A DNA stretch of 5,167 bases, taken from NCBI GenBank assembly GCA_900772445.1, contig CAAHEL010000063.1, positions 1 through 5,167 on the forward strand, read 5' to 3'. Shown piece after piece: positions 4,213 to 5,167 of this stretch; positions within the stretch are counted from its first letter, which is position 1; each line of letters starts with the position of its first letter. This DNA is from Bacilli bacterium. Lineage in GTDB: Bacteria; Bacillota_I; Bacilli_A; RF39; UBA660. The notes beneath the pieces are model-generated. The model searched no databases. It was not told where the DNA came from and worked only from the letters and a program-made list of their open reading frames with translations. The position numbers and the translations under genes were made by a program.

Positions 4213-5167
4213 ATGAAAAAGAGGTTAGTATATTTAATATTTACAACAATAGTTATGATTGCTGGAATTAACAATGTAAACGCCACAAATGATGAATTAA
4301 AGACTTGTACCCAAGTAAGAACATACTACTTTAATTATCGCTCAAGAGAAACTAATAACGGAAAAACAATTGAAATATCACACGAAGAAACTAATTTCTA
4401 TAATCAATTACCTGAAGGTGCAGAAGTTGTTAAAATAACCAAAAAATCCGGAAGAGCAATGACACAAAGCGAATATCAAGAATATCTTGCACTATTAAAT
4501 TCCAATATGTGTGAAACTCTTGCTAATGGTGTTATAACTTGTTCTGATGATGCAAATCATAGATATACAAATACAGGTCTTGAAGGACAAAAAGAATTCA
4601 AAATAATAGATGCAAGTAGAGCAATATTTGAAAGCACATTTTCAGTAGGAACCATTACATCATCTGGTACAACAATAACTATGAAAAACTTAAAAAGAAC
4701 TTATAAAGTTCCATCATCAATGATAAAAAAAATAAAAAATGATAAAGACTACGAATATGCAGTACCTGCTATATATGAAATATTAATAGAATATAAATCA
4801 GAAGATTGCCAAGAACCAAATTACTGTGGTGAATCAAATAATAAAACACCTGGGAAACTATCTTGTAGTGATGGAAATTATAAATATACAGAGTCTGTAA
4901 ATATAAACACATCAAGAGAAATAAGTTCAGGAAGTGAATTCAATTATTATAGTCAGTATTTTGGAAATAGAAACTGGTGTGATGGAAACGTTTTATCAGA
5001 ATCGATTACAGCAAGTGCAACAATTAATCAAGAGGGTTATGCATCATTCTCTTTAGCACCTAGAACAATATATTCTGGTGGAGGATTTAATTTTTCAGCA
5101 TCATACTCTGGAACAATAAGTTATCAATTCTGTAGTGAACCATCATATACAGTAACAAGAAGGTATT
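4213..5167 (+). CDS. Large exported Cys-rich protein, 3' end beyond the window
   Basis: An open frame of 318 complete codons runs off the window end without a stop. Residues 1-24 are a clear Sec signal peptide (MKKR, hydrophobic core about 5-18, cleavage after VNA). The exported part is rich in Ser, Thr, Asn and Tyr, looks mostly beta-strand, and has eight cysteines so far (32, 100, 110, 199, 205, 218, 256, 307). The motif Cys-Ser-Asp followed by Tyr-Thr recurs at 110-119 (CSDDANHRYT) and 218-225 (CSDGNYKYT), hinting at repeated domains of about 108 residues. No catalytic motif, sorting signal or anchor is visible; any anchor would lie past the end. The start is secured by AAGGAGG and the signal peptide. 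It is probably cotranscribed with the 221-residue surface protein and shares its export route and use of cysteines. Function is unknown; an adhesin or envelope structural protein is a guess. Confidence 0.85.
   Translation, partial: MKKRLVYLIFTTIVMIAGINNVNATNDELKTCTQVRTYYFNYRSRETNNGKTIEISHEETNFYNQLPEGAEVVKITKKSGRAMTQSEYQEYLALLNSNMCETLANGVITCSDDANHRYTNTGLEGQKEFKIIDASRAIFESTFSVGTITSSGTTITMKNLKRTYKVPSSMIKKIKNDKDYEYAVPAIYEILIEYKSEDCQEPNYCGESNNKTPGKLSCSDGNYKYTESVNINTSREISSGSEFNYYSQYFGNRNWCDGNVLSESITASATINQEGYASFSLAPRTIYSGGGFNFSASYSGTISYQFCSEPSYTVTRRY

Overview
The window looks like chromosomal DNA from a very AT-rich, low-GC Gram-positive bacterium. GC is roughly 25-30% by eye, not computed. Strong AGGAGG-type ribosome binding sites, AT-rich hairpin terminators, a DUF1292 protein, QueH and a Firmicutes-style TrmL all point that way. 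The style of the exported proteins resembles uncultured gut Bacilli (RF39-like lineages), but this is an impression from memory and not a database result. Every stop codon seen is TAA, except TAG for queH. No TGA stop occurs, and every Trp is TGG, so the window does not decide between genetic codes 11 and 4.

Layout: (1) 1-1223, a plus-strand two-gene operon: a DUF1292-family protein, then a tail-anchored protein with a Pro/Gln-rich linker, ending in a hairpin terminator. (2) 1195-1824, minus strand, queH (epoxyqueuosine reductase), convergent on the first operon; the terminator lies partly inside the last codons of queH. (3) 1825-1935, a divergent promoter region. (4) 1936-2959, a plus-strand pair: a membrane-anchored thioredoxin-fold protein without CxxC, overlapping trmL (tRNA wobble 2'-O-methyltransferase) by 8 bases. 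(5) 2962-2989, a bidirectional terminator. (6) 2988-3425, minus strand, a membrane-anchored thioredoxin-like protein with an intact CxxC. (7) 3426-3537, a second divergent promoter region. (8) 3538 to the window end, a plus-strand operon of exported, cysteine-containing proteins: a 221-residue single-pass surface protein, then a longer Cys-rich protein cut off by the window end.

How the parts may work together: QueH and TrmL both act on tRNA position 34, so the middle of the window has a wobble-modification theme. The two thioredoxin-fold proteins flank trmL and share one plan, an N-terminal anchor with the fold predicted outside. Only one has a redox-active motif. It is divergent from genes whose exported products carry 4 and at least 8 cysteines, so a role in their disulfide state is plausible but inferred from position. 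No stretch over 300 bases lacks a gene. I saw no tRNA, rRNA, CRISPR array or insertion sequence.

Three gene starts were moved from the longest open frame, because the first possible start codon overlaps, or lies upstream of, an obvious ribosome binding site. Several promoters read as extended -10 elements placed so that the predicted transcript would begin at or just before the Shine-Dalgarno sequence.
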